From the NCBI GenBank assembly GCA_903837355.1, contig CAILUI010000029.1, positions 1 to 48,725 on the forward strand: a stretch of DNA of 48,725 nt, written 5' to 3'. Shown in pieces: positions 6,004 through 15,626 of the stretch. The position numbers and the translations under genes are program-made. Origin of the DNA: an uncultured Victivallales bacterium (GTDB taxonomy: Bacteria > Verrucomicrobiota > Lentisphaeria > Oligosphaerales > JAFGRS01). Position 1 is the first letter of the stretch, and every line of letters starts with the position of its first letter. The notes beneath the pieces were generated by a model. It searched no databases and was not told the DNA's origin. It was given only the letters and a program-made list of their open reading frames with translations.

Positions 6004-8748
6004 TCAGTACTGTGCCACCACGACCACCGTGCCGGTCAGATCGTGCAAGGTGATCGTTTCCTTATCGAAGTCTTTCCGGCCCTTTCCGTTCACCCTAACG
6101 CTCTGGATCGGCGCGGACGTGGGATGGCGCAGACGCAACCAGACTGCTTTCGCCGGATGGCGCGTGGGCAGCTTGATGGTTGCGGTGATCTTGCCGTGAT
6201 CCACGTCGGAGACAATCTCGTAGTCCACCGTGCCAAAGTACGTCGGCGCGTTCGTCACCGAGATCTTCTGGCCCGGCTCCAGCCAGGCCCGGGGCGTGGC
6301 GCGGGCCAGCCACAGATTCTGGCCGTCTTCCATCACCAGCAGGTTGCGGAAGTTCTCCAGGAACCAACCGGAAGTCCCGTTGTCGGGGTTGTCGCAGGTC
6401 GTGTACTGATCCGGACGCCAGTGTTCCCAGAGTTTTCCATTGGCGCCCACCATGGAGACCGACTCGTTCATCCAGAAGCGCAGGAAGTTCGGCACGTCGT
6501 CCTGACGCAGGTAGATGTTGGCATTGAACGACCACTTCGGCAGATTGACATAGGCCATCCAGAACCAGGCGTCGGTGGTGGGGAGGCCCATTTTCTTTCG
6601 CGCCTCCTCCAACTCCCGCACGCCAGGCGCTGAGGCTCCGCTCTCCTCCAGCACGTCCAAGGTGTCCACGATGCGGGCATCGTCGGCCTCCAGCACCGAC
6701 GCTGGCGAAGCCAGGGGCAAGGCCCCGAGCATGAGATCCATCGGCCTGCCTCCATCGTACTGGGGCGCGCCCAACTCGGTGAACATCAGGCCTTGTCCAT
6801 ACGCCGCACAAGGGATGTAGCGGCGGTACGTCCCATCGCGCGCCAGCCGTACCGGCGCCAGGGCCACATCGCGGTCCACGGCACGGCGGATGTCGGCGCG
6901 GAAGGCTTCCGCCTCGGCGCGGTACTTACGTCCGGTGGGTGGATCGAACTCCATCATCACGTCGGCGAAACGGCCCAAGCCTTGGAGGGCAAACGCGTTG
7001 TCGAAGTAGTACCAGTGCCAATCGCAGGCCGGGAGAGCGTAATCGCCCATCATGGAGGGCGGCAGGAGACCGACGACGTGGAGATCGTTCCGGTTCGGGA
7101 CGTCCTGCATGTAAGCATTGCGCTCGCTGATGATCCAGTCGGCCGCCGCCTGCAAGCGAACACGGTTCGTCTGCAACCAGGCCTTATCGCCGGTCAGGAA
7201 GTATCGTTCCGCCATGGAGAACAGCAGTCTGCCCGTCGAGCAATGCGTGCCCTCATGGTTGTATCCCATGTCGTGGCGCATGGCCTTCGCCCATTCCAGG
7301 GAACCCTTGGGATCGGCATAGTCCCCGTCCGACTTTACGCCCGGGGAGGCCAGGAAGTAGTCATAGATCTTGGCGGCTTCAGCATGCAGGCCGACCAGCT
7401 CCATGGCGCGGGCGACCGGAGCCACTTCAGCGGCGAGATTGCCCCACATGTGCGGGCCCCGCAACTGGTCGGTGGCGGTCCGCCACATATCGGTCCAGCG
7501 CTGATCCGGGAGTTGCACCTGCATGGCCGGCTCGGGGGTCGGCGGGAAGGGCGGGACCGCCGTCCCGGCCGGGCAGCGCCACAACCGGACCTCGCGCAGA
7601 GCCTCGTCCCAGGAGGCCGCCTCGCGATGCTCGCGGACCTGTTGGCGGACGCTCTTGAGGTTCCTGGCCGCCAGAGCCGCGGCGAAGTTTTTGGCAGAAG
7701 TGCCGCTACCGACCTTCGCCACGAAGATGCCCGCTGGCGGGATCAGGATCGGTCCGTCCTCCAGATCGCGAAGGCGGATCGTGACGCCCGTCGTCTGGGT
7801 CCGGATGGTGATACGACTGTCCAAACCCGGCCGGCTGTCAGGAGCGTACAGCAAGGGAACGACGATGCCGTGGCGAGTATCACCGGCAAGCCGCGATCGC
7901 CAGGCATTCGTACCCGTCACCGTGGTCCCCGGGTCGCCCTCCAAGGCTGACAAGGGTCCGAACTGGGCCATCTGGGACTCCAAGCGACCGGCAAATTTGG
8001 TCATCCTCGGTGAGGCTTGGAAGCCCCATTCGATCTCTATATCCATCCGTTTCCAGTTCCCCAGATTCGGACCGGTCACCCGGACGATCGGCACGGCGGG
8101 TTTGGCGCCATCTGCCGCCGTGCCATCGTCTGCAAAGACCGCGACCATCTCCGTGGCCGCATCGACGCGCTTGCTGTAGGCCCAATCCATCTTCGCGCCC
8201 GCTGCGGGCGTGTAGGTCCACGTGCGTCGGTCGGCGGATATCTCCGGTTTTCCCAGAACCGTATCCACTGTCCACCCGAACCAGCCCCACGCCGTGGGGT
8301 AGACGCGGACCTCGATCGCTTCCGGCGGAGGGACGGTCTCGACTCCGGTTGGCCAGTGGAGCTCGACTCGATAGTCCACCAATCCGCCCGTCCAGAGCAG
8401 CCCTGTCAGCAACCGCCCCTGCGGTTTTGGCGGCAGCGGGTTCAAGAGGTCAAGCTGCTGGTAGTGGATGCTTTTCAGGTGTTCTGGCGGCAGCGCGGCG
8501 TAGGCGGTTCGATACACCTTGTCGAGCCGATCAAGGCGGCGGGGGATGAAATAGGCTTCCGGTTTCGCCTGGACCAGCCGATCGGCACGCCAGGCATACG
8601 CCCACGGCGCCAGATCCGCCGGTTGGCCAGCCCGTTCGTTCAGGTCGGACAGGGAAAGACTCTCTTGCGGTTCCGCCGCCTGGGCGACCACCGCCAGGTG
8701 CAGTGCGAACAACGATCCCATGGCCAGTCTCCTTTTCCATGAGTGCAT
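6004..8748 (-). CDS. Large secreted six-hairpin glycosidase-like protein
   Basis: A 914-residue protein. The start at 8748 is chosen because GGAGAAGGAGCGAG lies directly upstream and a signal peptide follows (MHSWKRRLAMGSLFALHLAV, cut near AQA). Residues about 40-430 are beta-rich with many Trp. Residues about 430-800 are helical, with features typical of (alpha/alpha)6 barrels: HDMGYNHEGTHCSTGRLLF, ACDWHWYYFDNAF and AWFWMAYVNLPKW. The C-terminal roughly 100 residues form a beta-sandwich with the usual WLRLRHP and VRVNGKG motifs. This order (beta domain, helical toroid, beta cap) is that of six-hairpin glycosidases such as GH65/GH95-like enzymes, but no family can be fixed and catalytic acids cannot be assigned. 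Probably acts on an extracellular or periplasmic glycan. Confidence 0.72.
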   Translation of the reverse strand: MHSWKRRLAMGSLFALHLAVVAQAAEPQESLSLSDLNERAGQPADLAPWAYAWRADRLVQAKPEAYFIPRRLDRLDKVYRTAYAALPPEHLKSIHYQQLDLLNPLPPKPQGRLLTGLLWTGGLVDYRVELHWPTGVETVPPPEAIEVRVYPTAWGWFGWTVDTVLGKPEISADRRTWTYTPAAGAKMDWAYSKRVDAATEMVAVFADDGTAADGAKPAVPIVRVTGPNLGNWKRMDIEIEWGFQASPRMTKFAGRLESQMAQFGPLSALEGDPGTTVTGTNAWRSRLAGDTRHGIVVPLLYAPDSRPGLDSRITIRTQTTGVTIRLRDLEDGPILIPPAGIFVAKVGSGTSAKNFAAALAARNLKSVRQQVREHREAASWDEALREVRLWRCPAGTAVPPFPPTPEPAMQVQLPDQRWTDMWRTATDQLRGPHMWGNLAAEVAPVARAMELVGLHAEAAKIYDYFLASPGVKSDGDYADPKGSLEWAKAMRHDMGYNHEGTHCSTGRLLFSMAERYFLTGDKAWLQTNRVRLQAAADWIISERNAYMQDVPNRNDLHVVGLLPPSMMGDYALPACDWHWYYFDNAFALQGLGRFADVMMEFDPPTGRKYRAEAEAFRADIRRAVDRDVALAPVRLARDGTYRRYIPCAAYGQGLMFTELGAPQYDGGRPMDLMLGALPLASPASVLEADDARIVDTLDVLEESGASAPGVRELEEARKKMGLPTTDAWFWMAYVNLPKWSFNANIYLRQDDVPNFLRFWMNESVSMVGANGKLWEHWRPDQYTTCDNPDNGTSGWFLENFRNLLVMEDGQNLWLARATPRAWLEPGQKISVTNAPTYFGTVDYEIVSDVDHGKITATIKLPTRHPAKAVWLRLRHPTSAPIQSVRVNGKGRKDFDKETITLHDLTGTVVVVAQY

Positions 8749-9141
8749 GCCTCGCTCCTTCTCCTGGCCTGGACTGCCGCTGATGGCCCACGCGTCCCCC
8801 CCAACTCCCACCCTGGGGGCCCCGCTGCATCCGCGGCGCTCGCAGCCATCCAGTCGTTCCCGGGACTAGCCGTTCTCCCACCTAACGTCTCGTAAGGATA
8901 CTCCGCGGCAGGGACGGATGCAACGGACAGGACACTCCGGCGGTCCGGAGGGGTGCTTATCCTGTTCATCGCCAAGCGGCTGCCGCAGGGGACGGCTTCG
9001 CCGAACCGGCTCCGACAGCCGGAGTGCCGCCACCGAGCCGCAGCGCGGCGACGGGCCGGGTCTACGGTTGCCCCAGCGGACGGTGACGGCTATGTTCCTT
9101 TGCAGTGTTGTTCGCCAGACAGGCCAGCGGGATCCAGAGCC
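8749..9141. other. Divergent intergenic region without a gene
   Basis: About 390 bases lie between the minus-strand gene starting at 8748 and the plus-strand gene at 9142, so promoters for both should be here. No confident -35/-10 pair is visible. Short hairpins occur, for example CTCCGACAGCCGGAG near 9010-9024 and the Cys/Pro-coding-like stretch around 8935-8965. No conserved small ORF was recognised. Confidence 0.5.
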
Positions 9142-9468
9142 ATGCAGCACAACGAAGTACCGAACTTACAGAAGGGAAATGCGATCCTGAAAGCCTGGAA
9201 TAGGCAGCACTGCCGGGCTGCCCTGCTGATGGCAATCCCGCTGCTTGCCGGCTTCGTCTTCGCACACTTTGCTCCACCCGTTCTTGGTAACCTCGGGATG
9301 GCGGTCGGTCCGGCGCTTGGATTGACCATCGGTCTGGCCCTGATCCCGGAGGATTTCCGCGGTCGGACGGGTTCGCTGACACAGGCGATCTGGTTGGTCG
9401 CAGCGATGTGGATGGCCGCACTCGGCATGGTTGTGCTCTCTCTGACCGAACTGCTGGGACGTCAATGA
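9142..9468 (+). CDS. Small three-TM membrane protein
   Basis: A 108-residue protein from ATG 9142. Hydrophobic segments lie at about residues 20-38 (ALLMAIPLLAGFVFAHF), 42-62 (LGNLGMAVGPALGLTIGLAL) and 74-100 (QAIWLVAAMWMAALGMVVL). There is no recognised domain. The start is uncertain because no strong Shine-Dalgarno sequence precedes it. The stop lies about 20 bases before the sugar isomerase-like gene, so the two may be co-transcribed. Codon use is less GC-biased than in the large genes around it. Function unknown. Confidence 0.5.
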   Translation: MQHNEVPNLQKGNAILKAWNRQHCRAALLMAIPLLAGFVFAHFAPPVLGNLGMAVGPALGLTIGLALIPEDFRGRTGSLTQAIWLVAAMWMAALGMVVLSLTELLGRQ

Positions 9469-9487
9469 AAGCGAACGGGGGGCACGA

Positions 9488-10420
9488 ATGCGCATTCACC
9501 GAGAGCAGTCCCCGATTCCCGCAACGGCTGGTGTGGCCGCACGTCTCCCAGCCGAGGCCCACCCAGCAGAAACGCAGACTCAGGCAAGACCGGACCGCAT
9601 CAAACTGGGTGTTTCATCCTACTCATACTGGCATTTCAAAGAGAAGAAGTACCCTTTGGAGGCCGTCATTGAGGATGCCGCCCGGTTGGGAATAGACGGG
9701 GTGGAAATCCTGCATGAACAGATGGAAAGTGAGGAAGCCTCCTACCTCAGCAAACTGAAGCGGCTGGCTTTCAGGCAGGGAGTTGATCTGCTTTGCCTTT
9801 CCATCCATCAGAATTTCGTGTCCCCCGATGCTGCCGTCCGCGCGGCACAGATCCAGCATACGATCAAGTGCCTTGAAATCGCTTATCACCTGGGGATCCC
9901 TTCCATCCGCCTCAATTCCGGTCGCTGGAAGACCATCTCCTCCTTTGACGAATTGATGGCAAGACGCGGCATCGAACCGCCGATCCCCGGCTATCGGGAT
10001 GATGACGCGTTTGACTGGTGTATCGACTGCATTCAGAAATGCCTGGTCAGAGCGGAGAGTCTTGGCATTCTCATGGCTTTGGAGAACCACTGGGGGTTGA
10101 CCTACCATCCTGAAGGAGTCTTGCGCATACTGAGTGCTTTCCAGTCCCCCTGCCTGGGCGCCTTAATGGACACAGGGAACTTCCTGGAAGCCCCCTATGA
10201 CAAGCTGCGCCTGTTGGCCCCCATGGCAGTCTACGTGCATGCCAAGACCTACTATGGCGGCGGGGAGTGGTACACCCTTGACTTGGATTACCGGAGAATC
10301 GTGGCCCTTCTGCGCGAGGTCAACTATACCGGCTATATCTCACTGGAATGTGAAGGAAAAGAGGACGCCGCCACCGCTGTCCCCAAGAGTATCGCGCTCT
10401 TGCGCGACGCGCTGCAATGA
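9488..10420 (+). CDS. Sugar phosphate isomerase/epimerase-like TIM barrel
   Basis: A 310-residue protein of the AP-endonuclease-2/xylose-isomerase-like TIM-barrel superfamily. The barrel starts at about residue 37 with RIKLGVSSYSYWHF. The metal-binding residues of the family can be placed: Glu199 in LMALENHWG, Asp228 in ALMDTGNF, His251 in VYVHAKTY and Glu287 in ISLECEGKE. Such enzymes bind a divalent metal and isomerise or epimerise sugars or inositols; the substrate is unknown. The first 36 residues are Ala/Pro/Gln-rich and may be an export leader, a linker or an over-long start. The gene is clearly lower in GC than its neighbours, which hints at separate ancestry. It converges with yejB. 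Confidence 0.85.
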   Translation: MRIHREQSPIPATAGVAARLPAEAHPAETQTQARPDRIKLGVSSYSYWHFKEKKYPLEAVIEDAARLGIDGVEILHEQMESEEASYLSKLKRLAFRQGVDLLCLSIHQNFVSPDAAVRAAQIQHTIKCLEIAYHLGIPSIRLNSGRWKTISSFDELMARRGIEPPIPGYRDDDAFDWCIDCIQKCLVRAESLGILMALENHWGLTYHPEGVLRILSAFQSPCLGALMDTGNFLEAPYDKLRLLAPMAVYVHAKTYYGGGEWYTLDLDYRRIVALLREVNYTGYISLECEGKEDAATAVPKSIALLRDALQ

Positions 10421-10483
10421 GGGCGCGGCGCTGGAGCTGTGTTTGACGGCCTGCCTCGCCGCCTTTCGACGTCGAGTCTCGCC

Positions 10484-11599
10484 TCAGCGGGAGTCGAAGT
10501 CGATGCGCGGATCGACCACGGTGTAGGTCAGGTCGCTGATCAGGGTCAGCACGAGTCCCAGCAGCGTGGAGATGTAGAGCGAAGCAAACATGATGGGGTA
10601 GTCACGCTTCATGGCCGCCTCGAAGCCGAGTAGGCCGAGGCCGTCGAGGCTGAAGATGACCTCCACCAGCAGCGAGCCGGTGAAGAGCATGCGCACCAGT
10701 TCGGCCGGGAAGCCGGCGATGACGATCAGCATGGCATTGCGGAAGACGTGTCCATAGAGGACCTGCCGGTCGCTGAGGCCCTTGGCATAGGCGGTCAGCA
10801 CATACTGCTGATGGATCTGGTCGAGGAACGAGTTCTTGGTCCACATGGTGAGGGTGGCGAAGCCGCCGAGGGTGATGGCGGTCACGGGCAGGATCATGTG
10901 CCAGAGGTAGTCGGTCACGCGGGCGAACCAGCCCAGGCTCTGCCAGTTCTCCGACACCAGGCCCCGCAGCGGGAACCAGGAGAAGTAGCGGCCGCCGGCG
11001 AACACCACGATCAGCAGGATGGCAAAGAGAAACCCTGGGATGGCGTTGGCGATGATCACCACCGTGCTGGTCCAGAGGTCGAAACGGGTGCCGTCCCGCA
11101 CGGCTTTGGCCACGCCCAACGGGATCGAGATCAGGTACACCAGCAGGGTGGACCAGAGCCCGAGGGAGACCGATACCGGCAGCTTCTCGGCGACGAGTTG
11201 GAGCACGTTGCGGTCGCGGAAGAAGCTGTTGCCGAAATCGAAGCGCAGGTAGTCCCAGAGCATCTTGCCGAAGCGCACATGGAGCGGCTTGTCGAAGCCG
11301 AACTGCCGCTCGAGGTCCTTGATCAGGGCGGGGTCCAGGCCGCGGGCGCCGCGGTACTTGCTGGTGGCTTCACCGGAGACCTGGCCAGCGGTGCGCGGAG
11401 CGCGGGTGCCGGAACTGGCCTCGCTGCCGACGTTGCCGCTCATGCGGCTGGTCGGATCGACGGCCGTCCCCTTGATCTGGGCAATGACCTGTTCGACTGG
11501 GCCGCCCGGCGCAAACTGGATCACCCCGAAGTTGATCAGCAGGATGCCGAAGAGCGTCGGCACGATCAGCAGCAAACGTCGCAGTATGTAAGCCCACAT
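10484..11599 (-). CDS. yejB: Peptide/microcin C-type ABC importer permease, YejB-like
   Basis: A 371-residue inner-membrane permease. The start at 11599 gives [21 protein letters not shown] as the first TM helix, typical for DppB/YejB proteins. A long polar loop (residues about 35-110, PGGPVEQVI to FGFDKPL) precedes the core, as in YejB rather than DppB. The core carries the EAA-type coupling loop around [23 protein letters not shown], which docks on the ATPase. It ends [17 protein letters not shown], the usual family C-terminus. By family it forms the channel with YejE and is powered by YejF to import oligopeptides or peptide-nucleotides. The stop of yejE lies 4 bases before this start. Confidence 0.92.
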   Translation of the reverse strand: MWAYILRRLLLIVPTLFGILLINFGVIQFAPGGPVEQVIAQIKGTAVDPTSRMSGNVGSEASSGTRAPRTAGQVSGEATSKYRGARGLDPALIKDLERQFGFDKPLHVRFGKMLWDYLRFDFGNSFFRDRNVLQLVAEKLPVSVSLGLWSTLLVYLISIPLGVAKAVRDGTRFDLWTSTVVIIANAIPGFLFAILLIVVFAGGRYFSWFPLRGLVSENWQSLGWFARVTDYLWHMILPVTAITLGGFATLTMWTKNSFLDQIHQQYVLTAYAKGLSDRQVLYGHVFRNAMLIVIAGFPAELVRMLFTGSLLVEVIFSLDGLGLLGFEAAMKRDYPIMFASLYISTLLGLVLTLISDLTYTVVDPRIDFDSR

Positions 11600-11603
11600 G
11601 GTG

Positions 11604-12671
11604 CTACCGCCTGGTCTCTGGTGCGCCCACTGCCCGCCGGGGGTCGAAGACGTCGCGCACGCCTTCGCCAATAAACACCACCAAGGTGAAGGTAACCGCC
11701 AGGACGAGGAACGCGGTCAGGCCAAGCCAGGGCGCGTGGAGATTGGCTTTGCCCTGTTGCAGCATCTCACCCAGGGACGGCGAGCCGGGGGGCAGGCCCA
11801 GGCCCAGGAAGTCCAGCGAGGTCAGGGTGGTCAGCGACGCCGCCAGATTGAAGGGAATGAAGGTCAGCGTTGTGACCATGGCGTTGGGCAGCACGTGGCG
11901 CAGGGCGATGCGCAGACCTGACAGCCCCAGCGCCCGAGCCGCACGCACGTACTCGAGGTTGCGGGTGCGCAGGGTCTCCGCCCGCACCACGTACACCAGC
12001 CCCATCCAGTTGAACAGCAGCAGCAACGACAGCAGCGTCCAGAAGCTGGGCACGACGAACGAGGCCATGATGATGAGCAGGTACAGCGAGGGCATGGAGC
12101 CCCAGAGCTCCATGAAGCGCTGCACCAGCAGGTCAACCCAGCCCCCCGAGAAGCCCTGCCACAGGCCCATCAGCACGCCCACCACGGTGCTGATGCCAGT
12201 GAGCGCAAACCCGAAGAGTACCGACAGCCGGAAGCCGTACAGGGCGCGCGCCAGCACATCGCGGCCCTGATCGTCGGTCCCCAGCCAGTGCCGAGAACTC
12301 GGCCGGGCCGGCGAGGGCTCCGAACTCTCGCGATCGACAGTGCGGTAGCTCCAGTGTACCGGGGGCCAGACGACACGGCCGCCGCCGGCCTCGATGAGGT
12401 CATCCATCAGCAGCGGATCGCGATAGTCGGCCTCGGTCTCGAAGTCGCCGCCAAACGCGGTCTCGGGGTAGGCCCGCAGGGCCGGCACGTAGCAGCGGCC
12501 CTTGAAAAGAATGAGCAAGGGCTTGTCGTTGGCGATGAACTCCGCCGGCAGACTGACCAGCAACAGCGCCAGAAACACCCACAGCGACCAGAGGCCCCGC
12601 CGGTTCCGGCAGAAGCTCTCCAGCCGGCGCCGGGTCAGCGGTGACCATTGCCAGGTTAGGAATCCGATCAC
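11604..12671 (-). CDS. yejE: Peptide/microcin C-type ABC importer permease, YejE-like
   Basis: A 355-residue permease of the DppC/OppC class. The N-terminus [23 protein letters not shown] is the YejE-type cytoplasmic start followed by TM1. A large periplasmic loop (about residues 45-130) ends at [21 protein letters not shown], the signature of OppC-type proteins. The EAA loop reads [23 protein letters not shown]. The C-terminus [15 protein letters not shown] is typical. It partners YejB. The yejF stop lies 20 bases upstream, so the three genes form an operon. Confidence 0.92.
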   Translation of the reverse strand: MIGFLTWQWSPLTRRRLESFCRNRRGLWSLWVFLALLLVSLPAEFIANDKPLLILFKGRCYVPALRAYPETAFGGDFETEADYRDPLLMDDLIEAGGGRVVWPPVHWSYRTVDRESSEPSPARPSSRHWLGTDDQGRDVLARALYGFRLSVLFGFALTGISTVVGVLMGLWQGFSGGWVDLLVQRFMELWGSMPSLYLLIIMASFVVPSFWTLLSLLLLFNWMGLVYVVRAETLRTRNLEYVRAARALGLSGLRIALRHVLPNAMVTTLTFIPFNLAASLTTLTSLDFLGLGLPPGSPSLGEMLQQGKANLHAPWLGLTAFLVLAVTFTLVVFIGEGVRDVFDPRRAVGAPETRR

Positions 12672-12691
12672 GACCGGGCCATCCTCTTGGG

Positions 12692-14371
12692 TTACCTTGC
12701 GACCGCGCCATCGGCCAGGGCCTTGAGCTCGAAGGCGGCCGCGATCAACGCCTGGGTGTAGGGCTCCCGCGGATGACTGAGGATCTGCTCGGCGGGCCCC
12801 TCCTCGACCACACGGCCATCCTGCATCACCAGCACGTGGTTGCAGAGGGCGCGGATCACCTTCAGGTCATGGCTGATCAGGAGATACGCCAGGCCCTCGC
12901 GGCACTGCAGGTCTGCCAGCAGCCGCAGGACCTCCTTCTGCACGGTCATGTCCAGCGCCGACGTCGGTTCGTCCAGGACCAGGAAGCGCGGCTTGAGCAC
13001 GAGGGCCCGCGCCAGGGCGACGCGTTGCCGCTGGCCGCCCGAGAACTCGTGCGGGTAGCGCTGGCGGGTCTCCGGGTCCAGCTCAACCTTGCGCAGGGTG
13101 TCGACCACCAGCGCGTCGCGTTCCGCCGGCCCGATCTCGGGGTGGTGGACCTGCAGCCCCTCGCCGACGATGTCGCCGACACTGAGACGTGGGCTCAACG
13201 CACCGTAGGGGTCCTGGAAGACGATCTGCAGGTGCCGCCGCAACGGCCGCATGGCGCGGAACCCGAGCCCCGAGAGCTCGGTGCCGGCGTACAGCAACCG
13301 CCCCTCGATGAGGGCCGCGGTCCGCGGGATCAGCCGCAGCAGCGCATTGGCCACGGTGGACTTGCCCGAGCCGCTCTCACCCACCAGTCCGACGGTCTCG
13401 CCTTGGCGCACGCGCAGGCTGATACCGTCCACCGCCCGCACGCGGCCGACGACCCGCCGCAACAGGCCGGCGCGGATCGGGAAATGGACCTTGAGCGCCT
13501 CGATCCTGATCAGTTCCGGCGCGCTGTCCGGAACAGCCGGCGAAGCGGGGTCAGGGACAGCCTGGATGAGCTTCACGGTGTAGGGGTGCCGAGGGGCCTG
13601 AAAGACGTCGGCGCAGGAGCCATTCTCGACCACGACGCCCTGCTCCATGACGTAGACGCGGGCCGCCAGGCGACGGATGATCTCCAGATCGTGAGTGATC
13701 CAGAGCATGGCCATCCCGAGTTCAGCCTGCAGGCGGCAGACCAGTTCCAGGATCTGGGCCTGCACCGTCACGTCCAGCGCCGTGGTGGGTTCGTCGGCGA
13801 TCAGCAACTCGGGCTGGTTCGCCAGGGCCATGGCGATCATCACCCGTTGGCGCTGCCCCCCGGAAAGCTCGTGCGGATAGGCCCGCAGACGGGCCGCGGC
13901 ATCGCGGATGCCGACGCGGTCGAGCAGTTCCAGGACGCGCTCGCGGGCCTCCCGGCCGTTGAGTCCACGGTGCAGGCACAGGGTTTCACCGATCTGTTTC
14001 TCGACCGTGTGCAGCGGGTTCAGCGAGGTCATCGGCTCCTGGAAGATCATGGCGATGCGCCCACCGCGAACGCGCTGCAGAACGGGCTGCGGCGCGGCCA
14101 GCAGATCCAGGGGCGCTTCACCCGGTCGGCCGCGCAGCCAGACCTGGCCACCGGGGTAACGCGCCACGCCGCGCAGAAGCTGCAGCACGGAGAGTGCGGT
14201 CACCGACTTCCCGGACCCGCTCTCGCCGACCAGGCCGACGGTCTCGCCCGGCAGGACGTGGAGGGACGCACCCCGCACGGCGTGCGTCGCCAGCGGGGCC
14301 TGGCCAAAATCCACGGAGAGGTCGCGGATCTCCAGAAGCGGTGGTGCGGCGGCTGCGGAGTGTTCTGTCAT
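12692..14371 (-). CDS. yejF: Double ATPase of the peptide ABC importer, YejF-like
   Basis: A 559-residue protein with two ABC cassettes fused head to tail, as in YejF. Cassette 1: Walker A GESGSGKS (residues 49-56), Q-loop [11 protein letters not shown], signature LSGGQRQR, Walker [14 protein letters not shown]-loop WITHD. Cassette 2 repeats these: [44 protein letters not shown]. Each cassette is followed by the oligopeptide-transporter C-terminal motif HPYTVKLI or EPYTQALI. It supplies ATP hydrolysis for YejB/YejE. The start at 14371 is chosen over an upstream in-frame start because the earlier 46 residues are Arg/Ala-rich low-complexity sequence. First gene of the operon here, unlike E. coli where it is last. 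Confidence 0.93.
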   Translation of the reverse strand: MTEHSAAAAPPLLEIRDLSVDFGQAPLATHAVRGASLHVLPGETVGLVGESGSGKSVTALSVLQLLRGVARYPGGQVWLRGRPGEAPLDLLAAPQPVLQRVRGGRIAMIFQEPMTSLNPLHTVEKQIGETLCLHRGLNGREARERVLELLDRVGIRDAAARLRAYPHELSGGQRQRVMIAMALANQPELLIADEPTTALDVTVQAQILELVCRLQAELGMAMLWITHDLEIIRRLAARVYVMEQGVVVENGSCADVFQAPRHPYTVKLIQAVPDPASPAVPDSAPELIRIEALKVHFPIRAGLLRRVVGRVRAVDGISLRVRQGETVGLVGESGSGKSTVANALLRLIPRTAALIEGRLLYAGTELSGLGFRAMRPLRRHLQIVFQDPYGALSPRLSVGDIVGEGLQVHHPEIGPAERDALVVDTLRKVELDPETRQRYPHEFSGGQRQRVALARALVLKPRFLVLDEPTSALDMTVQKEVLRLLADLQCREGLAYLLISHDLKVIRALCNHVLVMQDGRVVEEGPAEQILSHPREPYTQALIAAAFELKALADGAVAR

Positions 14372-14555
14372 CGTGCTCGGCCTACCCTCGGCGGCGCCTC
14401 GGCACGCGGCGCTGCGCACGGCGGTACCATACTCGGCCGACCGGCCGCCGGCGCGTTGCCTGCCCCGCAAGAACAGCCCGCCGGCGCGAGCGGTCGGGGA
14501 TGGCGGCACGGGCCTGGTCTGCGCTCGTCACAAACAGCGATGGCCGTCGGGGCCC

Positions 14556-15296
14556 CTACTCCGCCGTGGAGTGGGTCAGGATCGCCTGGAACAGGGTGTC
14601 CGCGATGAGGGCCATCCCCTTGTCATTGGGATGCCCGTACTCGCCCATGTTCGACGGGTCCTGGGCGACCTTGCCGAGGTCAACGAAGACGCGATGCGTG
14701 GGGTCTTCCGCACAGAGCGTTCGTTTCATCTCGTCCACCGTCGGGTTCACGCCAAGGATGTAGCCTGCCATGATGATGTGCGGGTTGCCGCTCGCCTTGA
14801 GGTCGGCCAGGAGTTTCCGGAAGCCCTGCATGAAGACGTCGGCGTTGAAGGTTGCCGGGGGGATGTTCTCGCCGAACTGGAGGATGACGATATCGGCCTT
14901 CCAGGCGAGTTGCTTGGCGATCATGGCGCCGGCGTAGGCGGCGTAGCCGCGCTCGAAGACGTCGGCGATATTGATGACGTTGCTTTCGCACTGCTCGACG
15001 CTGCCGTCCGGGAGGGTCTTCGGTGCGGTCGTGGGAAGCATGACGAGATGGCCGCCGGTCTTGGCATCGATGGCGCCGACCAGCAGGTGGGCATAGTCCC
15101 GGGCCGGGGTACTGGCCGACAGCCCCCACCAGATCGGCTCATTGCGCTGCGGAACCGTCGTGATGCTGTTGCCGAGGAACAGGATCCTGCCGGCCTTCAT
15201 CGTGCCCAGACGAATCTCGGCCGCCGGAGCGTCACCGCCCTGCGACCCGACGCAGACGCAGACTGCCACCACGAGGACCTCGCCAATGCTCTTCAT
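14556..15296 (-). CDS. Secreted SGNH/GDSL-type hydrolase
   Basis: A 246-residue protein with a signal peptide (MKSIGEVLVVAVCVCVGSQG, cut near PAA). Block I is present as ILFLGNSITT, the GDSx equivalent carrying the catalytic serine. LQFGENIPP is the block III-like oxyanion Gly-x-Asn. The C-terminal block reads EYGHPNDKG, giving the catalytic His; the acid three residues before it is Glu rather than the usual Asp. SGNH enzymes hydrolyse ester bonds in lipids or acetylated polysaccharides; here a carbohydrate esterase role fits the neighbouring glycosidases (inference). The start at 15296 was chosen for the signal peptide. Confidence 0.82.
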   Translation of the reverse strand: MKSIGEVLVVAVCVCVGSQGGDAPAAEIRLGTMKAGRILFLGNSITTVPQRNEPIWWGLSASTPARDYAHLLVGAIDAKTGGHLVMLPTTAPKTLPDGSVEQCESNVINIADVFERGYAAYAGAMIAKQLAWKADIVILQFGENIPPATFNADVFMQGFRKLLADLKASGNPHIIMAGYILGVNPTVDEMKRTLCAEDPTHRVFVDLGKVAQDPSNMGEYGHPNDKGMALIADTLFQAILTHSTAE

Positions 15297-15626
15297 CGTC
15301 TCCCTTTCCGGTATCGCGGCCTGGTGTCGGCGACCTCGAATGCCCGCGCCAGCGGGCTCGGAGTCGCGTTGCACGGCACCAGGCAGAAGGTAGTTCTGAG
15401 GCGGGGGGAGTGCAAGGGGTGAGGCGGCGCGCGGAGTGTCTCTGTGAAGTCCGCGGCCACCGGCTTTGCGGGCACGCTTTGGAGGGCGAATCCTGCTGGC
15501 CAGCAGGACCTGCGCGCAGGCGGTGAGCCGTCCCCCGTCCGCGGCCTCTGGCCGGTGGCTCAGCGGCGCGTTCGCGCCTGGGGAGCTTCGCCCTCCATCA
15601 GGTCCATCGGAGCGGGGGCGGGGGCG
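15297..15626. other. Intergenic region holding a palindromic repeat element
   Basis: No gene is seen in these 330 bases. The segment from 15297 to about 15480 has no structure that I can name beyond G-runs near 15402-15420. From 15480 to 15598 lies a compact element bounded by inverted repeats, listed separately. A promoter for the SGNH gene may lie in the 15297-15420 part, but no clear boxes were found. Confidence 0.5.
15480..15598. repeat. Inverted-repeat-bounded element with an 18-bp perfect palindrome
   Basis: The ends TGGAGGGCGAA (from 15480) and TTCGCCCTCCA (to 15598) are perfect inverted repeats about 95 bases apart. Just inside the left end is TCCTGCTGGCCAGCAGGA (15491-15508), a perfect 18-base palindrome. 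Inside the right end, GGCGCGTTCGCGCC forms a hairpin. The layout is like a REP/MITE-type small repeat. A related palindrome occurs at 42263-42290. Confidence 0.65.

Noticed and set aside
9488..9595. Signal peptide on the sugar isomerase-like protein
   Set aside because: The first 36 residues lack a hydrophobic core; more likely a linker or an over-long start.
12641..14608. Long plus-strand open frame antisense to the YejF gene
   Set aside because: The opposite strand carries all ABC ATPase motifs; the plus frame is an Arg/Gln/His-rich shadow of high-GC codons.
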